Source: an uncultured Bacilli bacterium (lineage in GTDB: Bacteria; Bacillota_I; Bacilli_A; RF39; UBA660). From it: DNA of 7,833 bases. The stretch's first letter is position 1, and each line of letters starts with the position of its first letter. The notes below the pieces were generated by a model. It was not told the origin of the DNA. It was given only the letters and a program-made list of their open reading frames with translations, and did no database searches. Location of the stretch: positions 1 through 7,833 of the forward strand of contig CARJCM010000058.1 in assembly GCA_948999435.1 (NCBI GenBank), given 5' to 3'. The position numbers and the translations under genes were made by a program. Below are positions 1 through 7,832 of this stretch, in pieces.

Positions 1-25
1 AAGTTCATCTATCTTTTGTTTTTGG

Positions 26-54
26 TCTCACCAACACTACTTGACATTGAACCC
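26..54. mobile_element. Possible terminal inverted repeat of an ISL3-like insertion sequence (element lies to the left, outside the window)
   Basis: Read on the minus strand, this segment begins GGGTTCAATGTCAAGTAG and continues TGTTGGTGAGA. From memory, this pattern (GG-start, a TTGACA/TGTCAA core, then a TAGTGTTG block) resembles the ends of ISL3-family elements; I could not check it against a database. If correct, the outer tip is at base 54, the transposase would lie left of base 1, and the element landed 7 nt beyond the DUF2207 stop codon (62-64). ISL3 elements usually duplicate 8 bp of target, which would be 55-62 (ACTTAATT). No coding sequence is visible in 1-61, and no terminator for the DUF2207 gene is present, as expected if the native downstream region was displaced. 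It could also be unrelated intergenic DNA. Confidence 0.35.
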
Positions 55-61
55 ACTTAAT

Positions 62-1981
62 TTATCCAAAACGACCGCCGCCGCCGCCTCCACCGAAGCC
101 ACCACCACTAGAGAAGCCTCCTCCAAAGCCTCCTCCACTTGATGAACTAGAGTGTGTATTAGCATAATTCGCTGATTGCCTACTATAAGCACTATTTATA
201 GCATTATTAATACTAGAATTAATTGTACTACCTAAATTTATATAAACATAAGATGGATAATAATCATAACCAAGTGTATCTACATTCATTTCACTAATTC
301 TAACATTCATATTTTTCTGAACCTTATCAGCTAAACCAAAAATAGTCGCATAAACTAGATATCTTTCCCAAAGTACTATTTCTGGTAATTCTTTTAATTC
401 AAAACTACCAAAGTCATTTAAAAAATTTTTAAAAGCCTTCCACTTATCATAATGTAGAGAGCCTTTTAAAGTTTTCTTATCAATTAAGATTGTATACATA
501 AAGAAGAAAACTGCAAAGAAAAGTAATAAATAAGTTGGAATAAAATCAACACCTCTACTAATGCCAAGAACAAATACTATAATTGTTAAAAGTAATATAA
601 TTATACCATATATAATTGGAACATTACTTCTCTCATAAAAGTTTTCACTTTTCCCTACCTCAATAACTTTATTCTTCCATTTAGTATAACTATTAATAAA
701 TGTAGAACAAGTTTTAGTACCATTCGCATATTTTTTCAAATCAAGAGTTGAAAAACAATTTTTACCTTCACCATTTTTTCTATCTTTACCTACTCTATCA
801 AACAAGAAATCAACTAAAATATTTTCGCTTTCATCCAAATTATCTTTATTTTCTAAAGTAAATTCATAATCCTTCTTTTTAGTTTCACTAGAAATTTCAT
901 TTACTGATAAATTCTTTTTATAAATTAAATTCATAATTGAAGCACTCATAGCATTTGGCGTTATTTGTTTTTTCATTAAATAATCAATAACTTCTACATT
1001 ATAATCATCAATAAACTCACGATTATACTTAGAATAATAACCTGATTTAGGATTCTTACCATATTTATAATAAATATAAATACCAAGTCCTAAAATAGCA
1101 ATATATATTAAAATAGTTCCATAAATAACAATATTACGGATTAAAATAAGTTCTTTTCTTAAATTATTAGCAACATCTGCCCTATTTGTTTCTACTTTTA
1201 TTATTTCATCTAATGCTTTAACATTACTCTTTTTATTAATTAAAGAAGCATTAACTAGTGATTTATCAAAAGTAGTTCTAATATCTACAGATTCCCCTTT
1301 AAAAACCTTTTCAATACTAGCTTCAAGTCCTTTATTTTCTATAAATCTAATTTCTCCAGCCAAATTACCATGCGCCCATATTCTAAAGTTATTACTATCA
1401 TCTTCTTTAGGTAAATGCACTCTAATATTTATATTATATAAATTCTCTTCAAACCCATCTGGCACAAAAGTCCAATAAAGTTCCGCAATATCATTATGTA
1501 ACACTACAGCATCTTTAATAGTATATTCAATTAAAAAAGCCGTTGTATTATTCATTGTCCTGTAATAAGTTCTATATCTTTTACCACCATTAATAGAAGA
1601 AATAGTATATTTAGCTCTATCACCATTAGTCGCATAACTAACTAAATTAAAAATATCAAAATCATTATCATTAAAAGTATCAAATGAAATATTATTAACA
1701 CTTTTAGCTTTAATAATGACATCAGTTATATCAGTAGCATTATAAATCGTGTTATTAAGAAAACTATTACCATCACGCAATTTTGTATTTTTATACACTA
1801 AATCTCTTTCATACCAATTATAATTACCTTTAGCAACAATTAATTCTTTTACTTTTAAATCTCCATTTTCTAGAATATAAGCATCAACCAAAAAATCTTC
1901 TACTTTAACTTCAATATCTGAAGCATTAACTACAAAAGGAGATATTAAAAAAAGAAATAAACCTAAAACATATTTTTTCAA
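62..1981 (-). CDS. DUF2207 family membrane protein (YciQ-like) with Gly/Ser-rich C-terminal tail
   Basis: A 639-residue membrane protein of unknown biochemical function. Residues 1-20 form a signal peptide (KK, hydrophobic core, VNA before the likely cut after A20). An extracytoplasmic domain follows (about 21-282), then a membrane segment at about 283-306, a cytosolic region with basic residues after the helix (307-452), and a membrane pair at about 453-474 and 479-500. The cytosolic C-terminal part has the pattern typical of DUF2207, including WKAFKNFLNDF (514-524), WERYLVYATIFGLADKV (538-554), and a Ser/Gly tail with Phe (611-639). The start is TTG: the frame upstream reaches a stop within 10 codons, no in-frame ATG or GTG lies near, and TTG gives an intact signal peptide. 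GGAGG lies 12 nt upstream. The gene starts 42 nt after lemA, behind a terminator-like hairpin, and no independent promoter fits. A role at the envelope with LemA is inferred from context. Family assignment is confident; function is not. Confidence 0.88.
   Translation of the reverse strand: MKKYVLGLFLFLISPFVVNASDIEVKVEDFLVDAYILENGDLKVKELIVAKGNYNWYERDLVYKNTKLRDGNSFLNNTIYNATDITDVIIKAKSVNNISFDTFNDNDFDIFNLVSYATNGDRAKYTISSINGGKRYRTYYRTMNNTTAFLIEYTIKDAVVLHNDIAELYWTFVPDGFEENLYNINIRVHLPKEDDSNNFRIWAHGNLAGEIRFIENKGLEASIEKVFKGESVDIRTTFDKSLVNASLINKKSNVKALDEIIKVETNRADVANNLRKELILIRNIVIYGTILIYIAILGLGIYIYYKYGKNPKSGYYSKYNREFIDDYNVEVIDYLMKKQITPNAMSASIMNLIYKKNLSVNEISSETKKKDYEFTLENKDNLDESENILVDFLFDRVGKDRKNGEGKNCFSTLDLKKYANGTKTCSTFINSYTKWKNKVIEVGKSENFYERSNVPIIYGIIILLLTIIVFVLGISRGVDFIPTYLLLFFAVFFFMYTILIDKKTLKGSLHYDKWKAFKNFLNDFGSFELKELPEIVLWERYLVYATIFGLADKVQKNMNVRISEMNVDTLGYDYYPSYVYINLGSTINSSINNAINSAYSRQSANYANTHSSSSSGGGFGGGFSSGGGFGGGGGGGRFG
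75..137. repeat. Short tandem repeats encoding the Gly-rich tail of the DUF2207 protein
   Basis: This patch has clearly higher G+C than the surrounding gene. Bases 75-88 are CCG repeated four times plus CC, giving four consecutive GGC glycine codons (77-88 on the minus strand). Bases 114-125 and 126-137 are a perfect two-copy tandem repeat of AAGCCTCCTCCA, each copy encoding Gly-Gly-Gly-Phe. Both units are multiples of three, so gain or loss of a copy by strand slippage would change tail length without breaking the frame. Confidence 0.8.
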
Positions 1982-1998
1982 AAAGTACCCACTCCTCC
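1979..1998 (-). promoter_or_regulatory. Ribosome binding site and TTG start of the DUF2207 gene
   Basis: GGAGG at 1998-1994 (an overlapping AGGAG is at 1996-1992) stands 10-12 nt before the TTG at 1981-1979. This spacing is a little long and TTG is a weak initiator. A GTG at 1992-1990 and the ATG just downstream of the start are both out of frame. The Shine-Dalgarno follows immediately after the T-run of the upstream hairpin. Confidence 0.65.
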
Positions 1999-2025
1999 AA
2001 AAAAAGACTTAACAACGTAAGTCTT
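1999..2025 (-). terminator. Intrinsic terminator or attenuator between lemA and the DUF2207 gene
   Basis: On the minus strand the RNA can form a perfect 8-bp stem, AAGACTTA (2025-2018) with TAAGTCTT (2011-2004), closed by a 6-nt loop (2017-2012). It runs straight into U residues: 2005-1999 are all T on this strand, two within the stem and five after it. The stem begins inside the lemA stop codon. It has only two G:C pairs, so it is weak. On the plus strand no T-run follows, so it is directional. Because the next gene's ribosome binding site begins at 1998, it probably terminates only part of the transcripts and lowers DUF2207 output relative to LemA. A processing or mRNA-stability hairpin is the alternative. 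Confidence 0.6.
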
Positions 2026-2578
2026 AAAATTTAACTTGAACATTTTCTCTTTCAGTTTCTTGAGCTTCAAAGAAAGTTTCTTTTTTAAAATGAAACATAT
2101 TTGCAATAATATTAGATGGAACCATCTCAACTTTATTATTATATTGCAATACAATATCATTATAAAATTGTCTAGACATTGCAATTTTATTTTCAGTTTC
2201 ATTAAGTTGATTTTGTAAATCATTAAAATTAGTATTAGCTTTTAAATCAGGATAACTTTCTGATAAAGCAAATAATTTACTAACTGCTTTAGTTAACTCC
2301 CCATCCGCTTTCATTTGATCTTCTGGAAGTGTTGCAGACATATAAGTATTACGTGCCTTTATAACATTTTCTAAAGTTTCAGACTCATGTTTAGTATATC
2401 CTTTAACAGTTTCCACTAAATTAGGAATTAAATCAAATCTTCTTTTTAATTGTACATCAATTTGACTCCAAGCATCTTTGACTCTATTTCTTAGAGTTAC
2501 GAGTGTATTATAAGTAGCAACTACCCATAAAACTAATATAACAACTATTACTAAAATAACTATTAACCATACTGGCAT
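2024..2578 (-). CDS. lemA: LemA family protein
   Basis: A 184-residue protein of normal LemA length. An N-terminal membrane helix (about 3-21) is followed by a soluble, mostly helical domain. Recognisable family motifs are DVQLKRRFDLIPNLVETVKG (41-60) with YTKHE after it, YPDLKANTNF (109-118), ENKIAMSRQFYND (129-141), and PSNIIANMFHFKK (154-166). LemA proteins are anchored by the N-terminal helix with a helical bundle outside it; their molecular role is not firmly established, though they recur next to membrane proteins with Gly-rich tails such as TPM-domain and DUF2207 proteins, as here. The ATG start is supported by AGGAGG at 2591-2586 with 7-nt spacing. The gene lies 72 nt after addA and 42 nt before the DUF2207 gene. 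No key motif is missing and the family call is secure. Confidence 0.95.
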   Translation of the reverse strand: MPVWLIVILVIVVILVLWVVATYNTLVTLRNRVKDAWSQIDVQLKRRFDLIPNLVETVKGYTKHESETLENVIKARNTYMSATLPEDQMKADGELTKAVSKLFALSESYPDLKANTNFNDLQNQLNETENKIAMSRQFYNDIVLQYNNKVEMVPSNIIANMFHFKKETFFEAQETERENVQVKF

Positions 2579-2600
2579 ATATATTCCTCCTCTTAAAATT

Positions 2601-2609
2601 ATTCTATCA
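2601..2609 (-). promoter_or_regulatory. Possible extended -10 promoter for lemA
   Basis: In the addA-lemA gap the minus strand reads TGATAGAAT at 2609-2601, an extended -10 (TG, one base, then TAGAAT, one mismatch from TATAAT). The hexamer 17 nt upstream (TACTTT) is a poor -35. Transcription would start near 2594, just before the Shine-Dalgarno at 2591-2586, leaving a very short leader. In DNA this AT-rich such matches arise easily, so this is weak support for separate lemA transcription. Confidence 0.3.
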
Positions 2610-2650
2610 TAAAATATGCTAAAAAAGTAGTATTTATTATTATATTTACT

Positions 2651-5600
2651 TTATTTTACAAAACTTATATTTATCTCTTTTAATTTTTCATCTAATATAG
2701 AATATAAATATAATTTAATTTCTTTATTACTAATACTACTTACATAATCATAATAAACTTTTAATTGTTTAATATAAGCATCATCTTCTATATTTTTAAG
2801 TTTATAATCAATAATAATTATTTTATTATCATATTCAAGCATTAAGTCTATTATTCCGTGATATTCACATACATCTTTAGTAAAATAAAACTCTAATTCT
2901 TGATAAATAACTGCTTTATCAAAATCAAATTTAGTTTTTAAAGTATTAATATATTTATTATCACTATCTTCTTTAAAATTAATTAATTCTAACTCTTCAT
3001 GAATTTTCGTACCATATTCTAAAGTTTTAGCATCACTTCTTTTTAAAACTTCTAATATCTTTTTAGAAGCATGTTTCCTATCTTCTAATTCTACTTCAAT
3101 ATTTAATGGTTTAAATTCTATTTTCTTTCTCTCCTCTTTTTCTTCATTAAAGATAACTTGATTATTACTAAACTCATAATCTTTAGTTAAATCTAAAATA
3201 TCCAAAGAAATAGGTTTAATATATTTATTTAAATTAATTGCAATAGAAGAAATAAAATCATAAAAAGAGCGATATTTACTAGCCACTATATCATTTACAA
3301 CTATATTTTGTTTTAATGGCTTTTTAAATTCTGGTATTATCATAATCATTTTTTCTTTAGCTCTTGTTAAAGCTACATAAAAAAGTCTTATTTTCTCTGA
3401 TATTTCTTCTGTCTCATAATTATTCTTTATTAAAGTTTTGATAAAAGTAGTCCCAATACCTTCTTTAAAATAAGGTGTTAAAATTCCATATTTATTATCA
3501 TACAAAAATTTTTCTTTTATTTCTCCTAAATTAAAATTCTTTTTAAATCCTGCAAAATAACAAATAGGAAATTCTAGCCCTTTAGATTTATGAATATTCA
3601 TTATTTTTACTGAATTACTACTATTCTTATCTTGTTTCTGTCTTATTTCTTTTCTATTATCTACCATTTTTTCCAAATATTCTTTAAAATCTATTATGGA
3701 AAATCCTAAATCTTCTGCCATATTAGCTAAATCAATTAAATAATGAAGACGTTTGATACTATTTGAAATATTTCCGACTTTAATTAAACATTCATAAAAT
3801 TTAAAATTTTCGATTATTTCTTCTAGTAATATCCCTGCTGTTTTATTATCTAAATCTCTAGCTATTTTATCACATTTTTTATAAATAATAGAATCATAAA
3901 AAGTATTTTTATCTATATAATTTAATATTTCTGCATCAGATAAACACCCAATAAAACTTCTAGCTATACTAGTAAAATAGTAACGCATTTTTGTATCAAA
4001 CTCTTTATTTTTTATAGCAAGTATTAAACTAACAATATTTTTAATAACTAAAATATCATTTTCATTTACTAAATTACTATCTTTATAAACATCCATAGGA
4101 ATGCCAAAATATTCAAATATCTTTTTATAAGTTGGCATATCCGTACCTCTATCTAAAATAATACAAAAGTCACTAAACAAAATATCTCTTTTTTTGCCTA
4201 TTTCAAAATCATAAACCTGATATTTATTTTGAATTTTATTTTTGATATCTTTAACTATTGTAAAAGCTTCAACTTCTACATTACTAAAATTAGAATCTTT
4301 ATTATCATATTTAAGTATTTCTAAATCATTAGAATAATTAGTTTTACCTTCATTGATGTAAGCTAAATTTCCATAAACCATTTCATGATTATTTTTATAA
4401 TCTACCCCACCATATTTTTCTGTCATAATTAAACTAAATATTTCGTTAATATTACTAAGAACTTCACTTCTTGATCTAAAGTTTTTAAGTAAATCTATTT
4501 TTTCCCCATTTATATGTTTAGCATAATTATCATACTTTTCTTTAAAAATATTAGGATTAGCATTTCTAAATCTATAAATAGATTGCTTAATATCTCCCAC
4601 CATATAAACATTATTATTTTCTATTTTTGAAATAAATGTTTCTTGTAAATCATTAGTATCTTGATATTCATCAATCATTATCTCATTATAAGTATTTTTT
4701 ATTTCTTCTCTAATAATCTCATTATCACTAACTATTTTTATTGCCATTTTAGCTATATCACTAAATTCAAAAGCTTCTTTTTCATATTTAAAACTATCCA
4801 ATCTCTTACCAAATTCCAAAATAATTTCAATAATTATACTCACATAATCTTTAGTTAATATTATTTGACTTTTTAATTCCTCTTCACTATATAAAGTAAG
4901 ATTTTGAATAATTGTAACTAAGTTTTTGATATTTTCTTTTAGTTCCAAAGCCTCTTCTGGAATACCTCTAAATTGAACTCTCGGCAAATCTTTTATTTTA
5001 TATAAATCATTATAATTATTTGGTTTAAAAAATATTGAATAAGCATCACTTACTTTAACATATAATTTTTCTTCTAAATATTCCCCTATTTCATAAATAT
5101 TATTTTCTAATTCTTCACATAGATTTTTTAAATATAAAAAATATTCTTTAAATAATTTATCTATATTACTTTCATTATAAAAACCTTCTATGTAAGAATT
5201 TAAGAAATCATTTTTATCATATTTCAAATCTAATGCTTTATTTATACTTAAAATAACATCTTTAATCTGTTCATCATCGCGAACTGTAAAATCTCCGACT
5301 AATTTCAAGAATCTAGCATCTTTTTTAGCATAATATTCACTCATTATTTCATCTAATATTCTTAACTTTTCTAAATCCAGTATTGAAGAATCAATAATTG
5401 AAATATTCTTACCTATTCCTAGAAGATAATGATATTTTTTTACGATTCCAAGAGCATAAGCATCAAAAGTTGTAATATTAGCAACATCAATATATTCTAG
5501 TTGGCTAGTTAAATTTGCTTTTTTAATTTTCTTTCTTATTCTATTTTTCATTTCTCCAGCCGCTTCATTAGTAAAAGTTAGAATTAAAATATTTCTTATA

Positions 5601-5737
5601 TCAACACCACTTTTAAGCTTACGAAGAACTCTTTCTGAAAGTACAGCTGTTTTACCTGAACCAGCTCCTGCCGAAACTATAATATTTGTTCCTTCTTTAT
5701 TAATCGCTTCTGTCTGTTCCGTCGTAAAATTCATCAT
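2651..5737 (-). CDS. addA: AddA: ATP-dependent helicase/nuclease subunit A of the AddAB complex
   Basis: AddA is the superfamily 1A (UvrD-like) motor and one of two nucleases of AddAB, the Bacillota counterpart of RecBCD, which unwinds and trims double-strand breaks for RecA. Numbered from ATG 5737 (1028 aa): Q motif FTTEQ (4-8), Walker A SAGAGSGKT (22-30, K29), motif Ia TFTNEAAGEMK (54-64), Walker B DEYQDT (356-361), motif III GDIKQSIYRFR (381-391), motif IV NFRSR (419-423), motif V HKSKGLEF (716-723), motif VI RLFYVALTRAK (784-794). The C-terminal RecB-type nuclease shows H913, D964 in GIIDLM, D977 and K979 in IDYK, and Q991 with Y995 in the QLKVY pattern, so both activities look intact. 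At 1028 aa it is about 200 residues shorter than B. subtilis AddA. The start overlaps addB by 38 nt. The GTG at 5743 is rejected because it lies within the Shine-Dalgarno; ATG 5734 is equally possible. Confidence 0.95.
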   Translation of the reverse strand: MMNFTTEQTEAINKEGTNIIVSAGAGSGKTAVLSERVLRKLKSGVDIRNILILTFTNEAAGEMKNRIRKKIKKANLTSQLEYIDVANITTFDAYALGIVKKYHYLLGIGKNISIIDSSILDLEKLRILDEIMSEYYAKKDARFLKLVGDFTVRDDEQIKDVILSINKALDLKYDKNDFLNSYIEGFYNESNIDKLFKEYFLYLKNLCEELENNIYEIGEYLEEKLYVKVSDAYSIFFKPNNYNDLYKIKDLPRVQFRGIPEEALELKENIKNLVTIIQNLTLYSEEELKSQIILTKDYVSIIIEIILEFGKRLDSFKYEKEAFEFSDIAKMAIKIVSDNEIIREEIKNTYNEIMIDEYQDTNDLQETFISKIENNNVYMVGDIKQSIYRFRNANPNIFKEKYDNYAKHINGEKIDLLKNFRSRSEVLSNINEIFSLIMTEKYGGVDYKNNHEMVYGNLAYINEGKTNYSNDLEILKYDNKDSNFSNVEVEAFTIVKDIKNKIQNKYQVYDFEIGKKRDILFSDFCIILDRGTDMPTYKKIFEYFGIPMDVYKDSNLVNENDILVIKNIVSLILAIKNKEFDTKMRYYFTSIARSFIGCLSDAEILNYIDKNTFYDSIIYKKCDKIARDLDNKTAGILLEEIIENFKFYECLIKVGNISNSIKRLHYLIDLANMAEDLGFSIIDFKEYLEKMVDNRKEIRQKQDKNSSNSVKIMNIHKSKGLEFPICYFAGFKKNFNLGEIKEKFLYDNKYGILTPYFKEGIGTTFIKTLIKNNYETEEISEKIRLFYVALTRAKEKMIMIIPEFKKPLKQNIVVNDIVASKYRSFYDFISSIAINLNKYIKPISLDILDLTKDYEFSNNQVIFNEEKEERKKIEFKPLNIEVELEDRKHASKKILEVLKRSDAKTLEYGTKIHEELELINFKEDSDNKYINTLKTKFDFDKAVIYQELEFYFTKDVCEYHGIIDLMLEYDNKIIIIDYKLKNIEDDAYIKQLKVYYDYVSSISNKEIKLYLYSILDEKLKEINISFVK

Positions 5738-7832
5738 CTTCACCTCCTAATATAACTTCATCTTTTTTAGTCATAAAGCATATATCTTTAAAATTACAAT
5801 ATTCGCAAGATCTATTCTTACCTTTTAATACTTTAGGATTAATTACAAAATTTCCATCTAAAATATTATTAGTACATTCATTTATTTTATCTTCTACAAT
5901 AGTAGTAAGTTTATCCATTTCACTATTATCTAAAACTTTAGCAGTATTATAAAAATTACCATCATTCTTAAATCTCAAGCCTTTAATCATTTTACTATCA
6001 GTATAATTTTTATCTAAAAGCTCTAATATTGTCGCTGAAGAATTACTATATCCTTGTAACCTTAAGTTTTCTTCTTTTAATTCTTTTAAACTTTTACTTT
6101 TATCTATATTAGGAACACTACTTATAATTTTTTCAATATAAAAACCTGCAATAACAGCATCTTTAAATCTATCTGATTTTTTAAGTAGATACAAATATAT
6201 TGGAAGTTGCATATCAAGACCATATTTTAGATTATCTAAAGCAATAGATGTATTACCTGTTTTATAATCTACAACCGCGAGTATTTCCTTTTCATCCTTT
6301 GTAGTATACATTACTTTATCAATTTTACCACTCATAGTCACATTGGATTTATCATTATCTAAGTAAACATTTAGATTGCATTCAAACAAATAATTATTTA
6401 AACTAGAATTATTTTCTTGTTCTTTTAAATAATTTAAAATAAATGTTAATTCATCATTTAATTTATCTAAATAAAAATATTCTTTAGATTTTAATTCATA
6501 ACCTTCCATCTTAACAAAATTCATTATTTCTACTGCTATATTAATATCTTTTTTTAAACCTAGTTCTAAAATATGATGTGCAATATTACCAAGTTGCATT
6601 TTAAAGCTATCTTGAAAAGAATTTATTTTAAGAATTTTACTTAAATAATATTTAAAAGCACATTCATTATACATTTCTAAATTAGTATAAGATAATATTA
6701 ATTCATTCCCTATTCTTGATTTTAATAATTCTTCATTTATACCTGAAAATTTATTGTCATAGCTTAAATAGTTTAAATTAAGTTTACTATTTTTATATAA
6801 ATTCAAATTATCACTAACGATATTAAACTTATATAAATCATCTAAATCACTAGCATATTGTAGTTTAGTATTAAGTAGAGAAAAAGATACACTTGCATCA
6901 TTTTCTATTTCCTTTACTTCTAGATTCATTTCTTCTATTAAAAGAGATGGAAAAATAGTCTTATCATCACTTTTACTACAAGTTATAACTAAATTTTTAA
7001 TAGAGCCTAGTTTTTCTATAACTTTATTTTTTTCTAATCTATTTTTTTCAACACTAGTATCTAAACCTAAAGTATTTAACTCATTATCACTTAAATATGC
7101 ATCATCTTTAAAATTTTTTGGATAGTTACCAATATGAAAGCCCAATAAGAAAACATAATCTGAACTATCAAAATAGTCATTTAAATTACAAACCTGAACG
7201 GCATTTTTATAATTATTAGTTTTAATTTTAGTATTCTTTAAATCATGAATAATAAAATCTTTTCTTTTCTCTTCCACTAAAACTGATTTGTTTACTATTT
7301 CTATTAAATCATTAATATTAGAATAATCCTTTAATCTCTCTATATTATCTTTTATAGTATAATTATCATAATACTCTAAAAAATCTTGAGCTACCAAAGT
7401 ACTATAAAAGCTATGATTACTTTTTATATTAATAGGAATTTTAAATACTGAACTATAATATTTTAGATAATTAGTATAATTCTCAGGTAAAATAATTTTT
7501 ATTTTATTTAAAAGTACCCCATCTAAATAAAGTTTACTAATTCTATTAATAACATATAGTATTTCTTCTTTTAAATTAGAAAGTTCAAATACTAAAGGTT
7601 TATATTTTTTATTTTCACTAATATACTCCTTAACATTAGAAAGCCCATTTAATATTATTTTTTGTTCTTTACTTAAATAATTAAAATCATACAAGATTAT
7701 TTCTTTACCATTTAAATAATCTTTAAAACTTTTATCATATATTAATAAATTTTTATCATCCAGTTCTTTTTTTAATTCACTTTGTGTTCTCCCAGATGCG
7801 GGTGGGCAAATATGCCATGCGGGAACTGGATG
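5700..7832 (-). CDS. addB: AddB: ATP-dependent nuclease subunit B of the AddAB complex (partial, N-terminus missing)
   Basis: The C-terminal portion of AddB, partner of AddA in double-strand-break processing; the reading frame stays open to the window edge. Numbering codon 7694-7692 as 1: a helicase-fold remnant VFLLGFHIGNYP (181-192) with LSDNE (201-205); then the RecB-type nuclease with D459 in GKIDKV, and D476 and K478 in VDYKTG. Four cysteines fit the AddB 4Fe-4S staple: C345 in YNECAFKYYL, then C630, C633 and C639 (C-x2-C-x5-C), the spacing known from B. subtilis AddB. The TTG at 7694 is not the start: it has no Shine-Dalgarno, and the upstream codons read QSELKKELDDKNLLIYDK, which is AddB-like. 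B. subtilis AddB is about 1,160 aa, so several hundred residues, including any Walker A, are missing. The first ~15 codons at the edge (7833 to about 7787) are GC-rich and probably not true addB. The stop overlaps the addA start by 38 nt. Confidence 0.92.
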   Translation of the reverse strand, partial: HPVPAWHICPPASGRTQSELKKELDDKNLLIYDKSFKDYLNGKEIILYDFNYLSKEQKIILNGLSNVKEYISENKKYKPLVFELSNLKEEILYVINRISKLYLDGVLLNKIKIILPENYTNYLKYYSSVFKIPINIKSNHSFYSTLVAQDFLEYYDNYTIKDNIERLKDYSNINDLIEIVNKSVLVEEKRKDFIIHDLKNTKIKTNNYKNAVQVCNLNDYFDSSDYVFLLGFHIGNYPKNFKDDAYLSDNELNTLGLDTSVEKNRLEKNKVIEKLGSIKNLVITCSKSDDKTIFPSLLIEEMNLEVKEIENDASVSFSLLNTKLQYASDLDDLYKFNIVSDNLNLYKNSKLNLNYLSYDNKFSGINEELLKSRIGNELILSYTNLEMYNECAFKYYLSKILKINSFQDSFKMQLGNIAHHILELGLKKDINIAVEIMNFVKMEGYELKSKEYFYLDKLNDELTFILNYLKEQENNSSLNNYLFECNLNVYLDNDKSNVTMSGKIDKVMYTTKDEKEILAVVDYKTGNTSIALDNLKYGLDMQLPIYLYLLKKSDRFKDAVIAGFYIEKIISSVPNIDKSKSLKELKEENLRLQGYSNSSATILELLDKNYTDSKMIKGLRFKNDGNFYNTAKVLDNSEMDKLTTIVEDKINECTNNILDGNFVINPKVLKGKNRSCEYCNFKDICFMTKKDEVILGGEDDEFYDGTDRSD
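5743..5748 (-). promoter_or_regulatory. Ribosome binding site of addA, inside the addB coding sequence
   Basis: A perfect AGGAGG (5748-5743) precedes ATG 5737-5735 by 5 nt and ATG 5734-5732 by 8 nt. It decides the start: a longer GTG-initiated reading at 5743 would use the last G of this site as its first base. The same bases encode Leu-Gly-Gly-Glu near the end of AddB, so ribosomes finishing addB pass over the addA start, which favours translational coupling and matched amounts of the two subunits. Confidence 0.8.

Noticed and set aside
41..46. TTGACA resembling a plus-strand -35 box
   Set aside because: No -10 hexamer lies at suitable spacing and no plus-strand gene follows; it is better explained as part of the suspected insertion-sequence end.
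2036..2218. Plus-strand open frame of 60 codons antisense to lemA
   Set aside because: It lies wholly within lemA, has a biased Ile/Phe/Asn composition expected from the complement of AT-rich coding DNA, and matches no family I recognise.
1978..2223. Minus-strand open frame of 81 codons in another frame across the end of lemA and the gap
   Set aside because: It is a shadow of lemA; it is rich in Lys/Leu/Ile/Phe without domain features, and its frame runs through the hairpin and Shine-Dalgarno region.
2621..2652. Possible terminator after addA: stem AAAGTA with TACTTT followed by T residues on the minus strand
   Set aside because: It has a six-pair stem with one G:C pair, a 17-nt loop, and overlaps the addA stop codon; too weak to call in DNA this AT-rich.
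4661..4858. Plus-strand open frame of 65 codons antisense to addA
   Set aside because: It overlaps the conserved Walker B region of addA on the other strand and has only low-complexity Ile/Phe/Asn sequence.
5741..5743. GTG as the addA start
   Set aside because: It overlaps the AGGAGG Shine-Dalgarno; the ATGs at 5737 and 5734 are correctly spaced from it.
7692..7694. TTG as the addB start
   Set aside because: There is no Shine-Dalgarno upstream, the frame remains open to the window edge, and the peptide just upstream looks like AddB.
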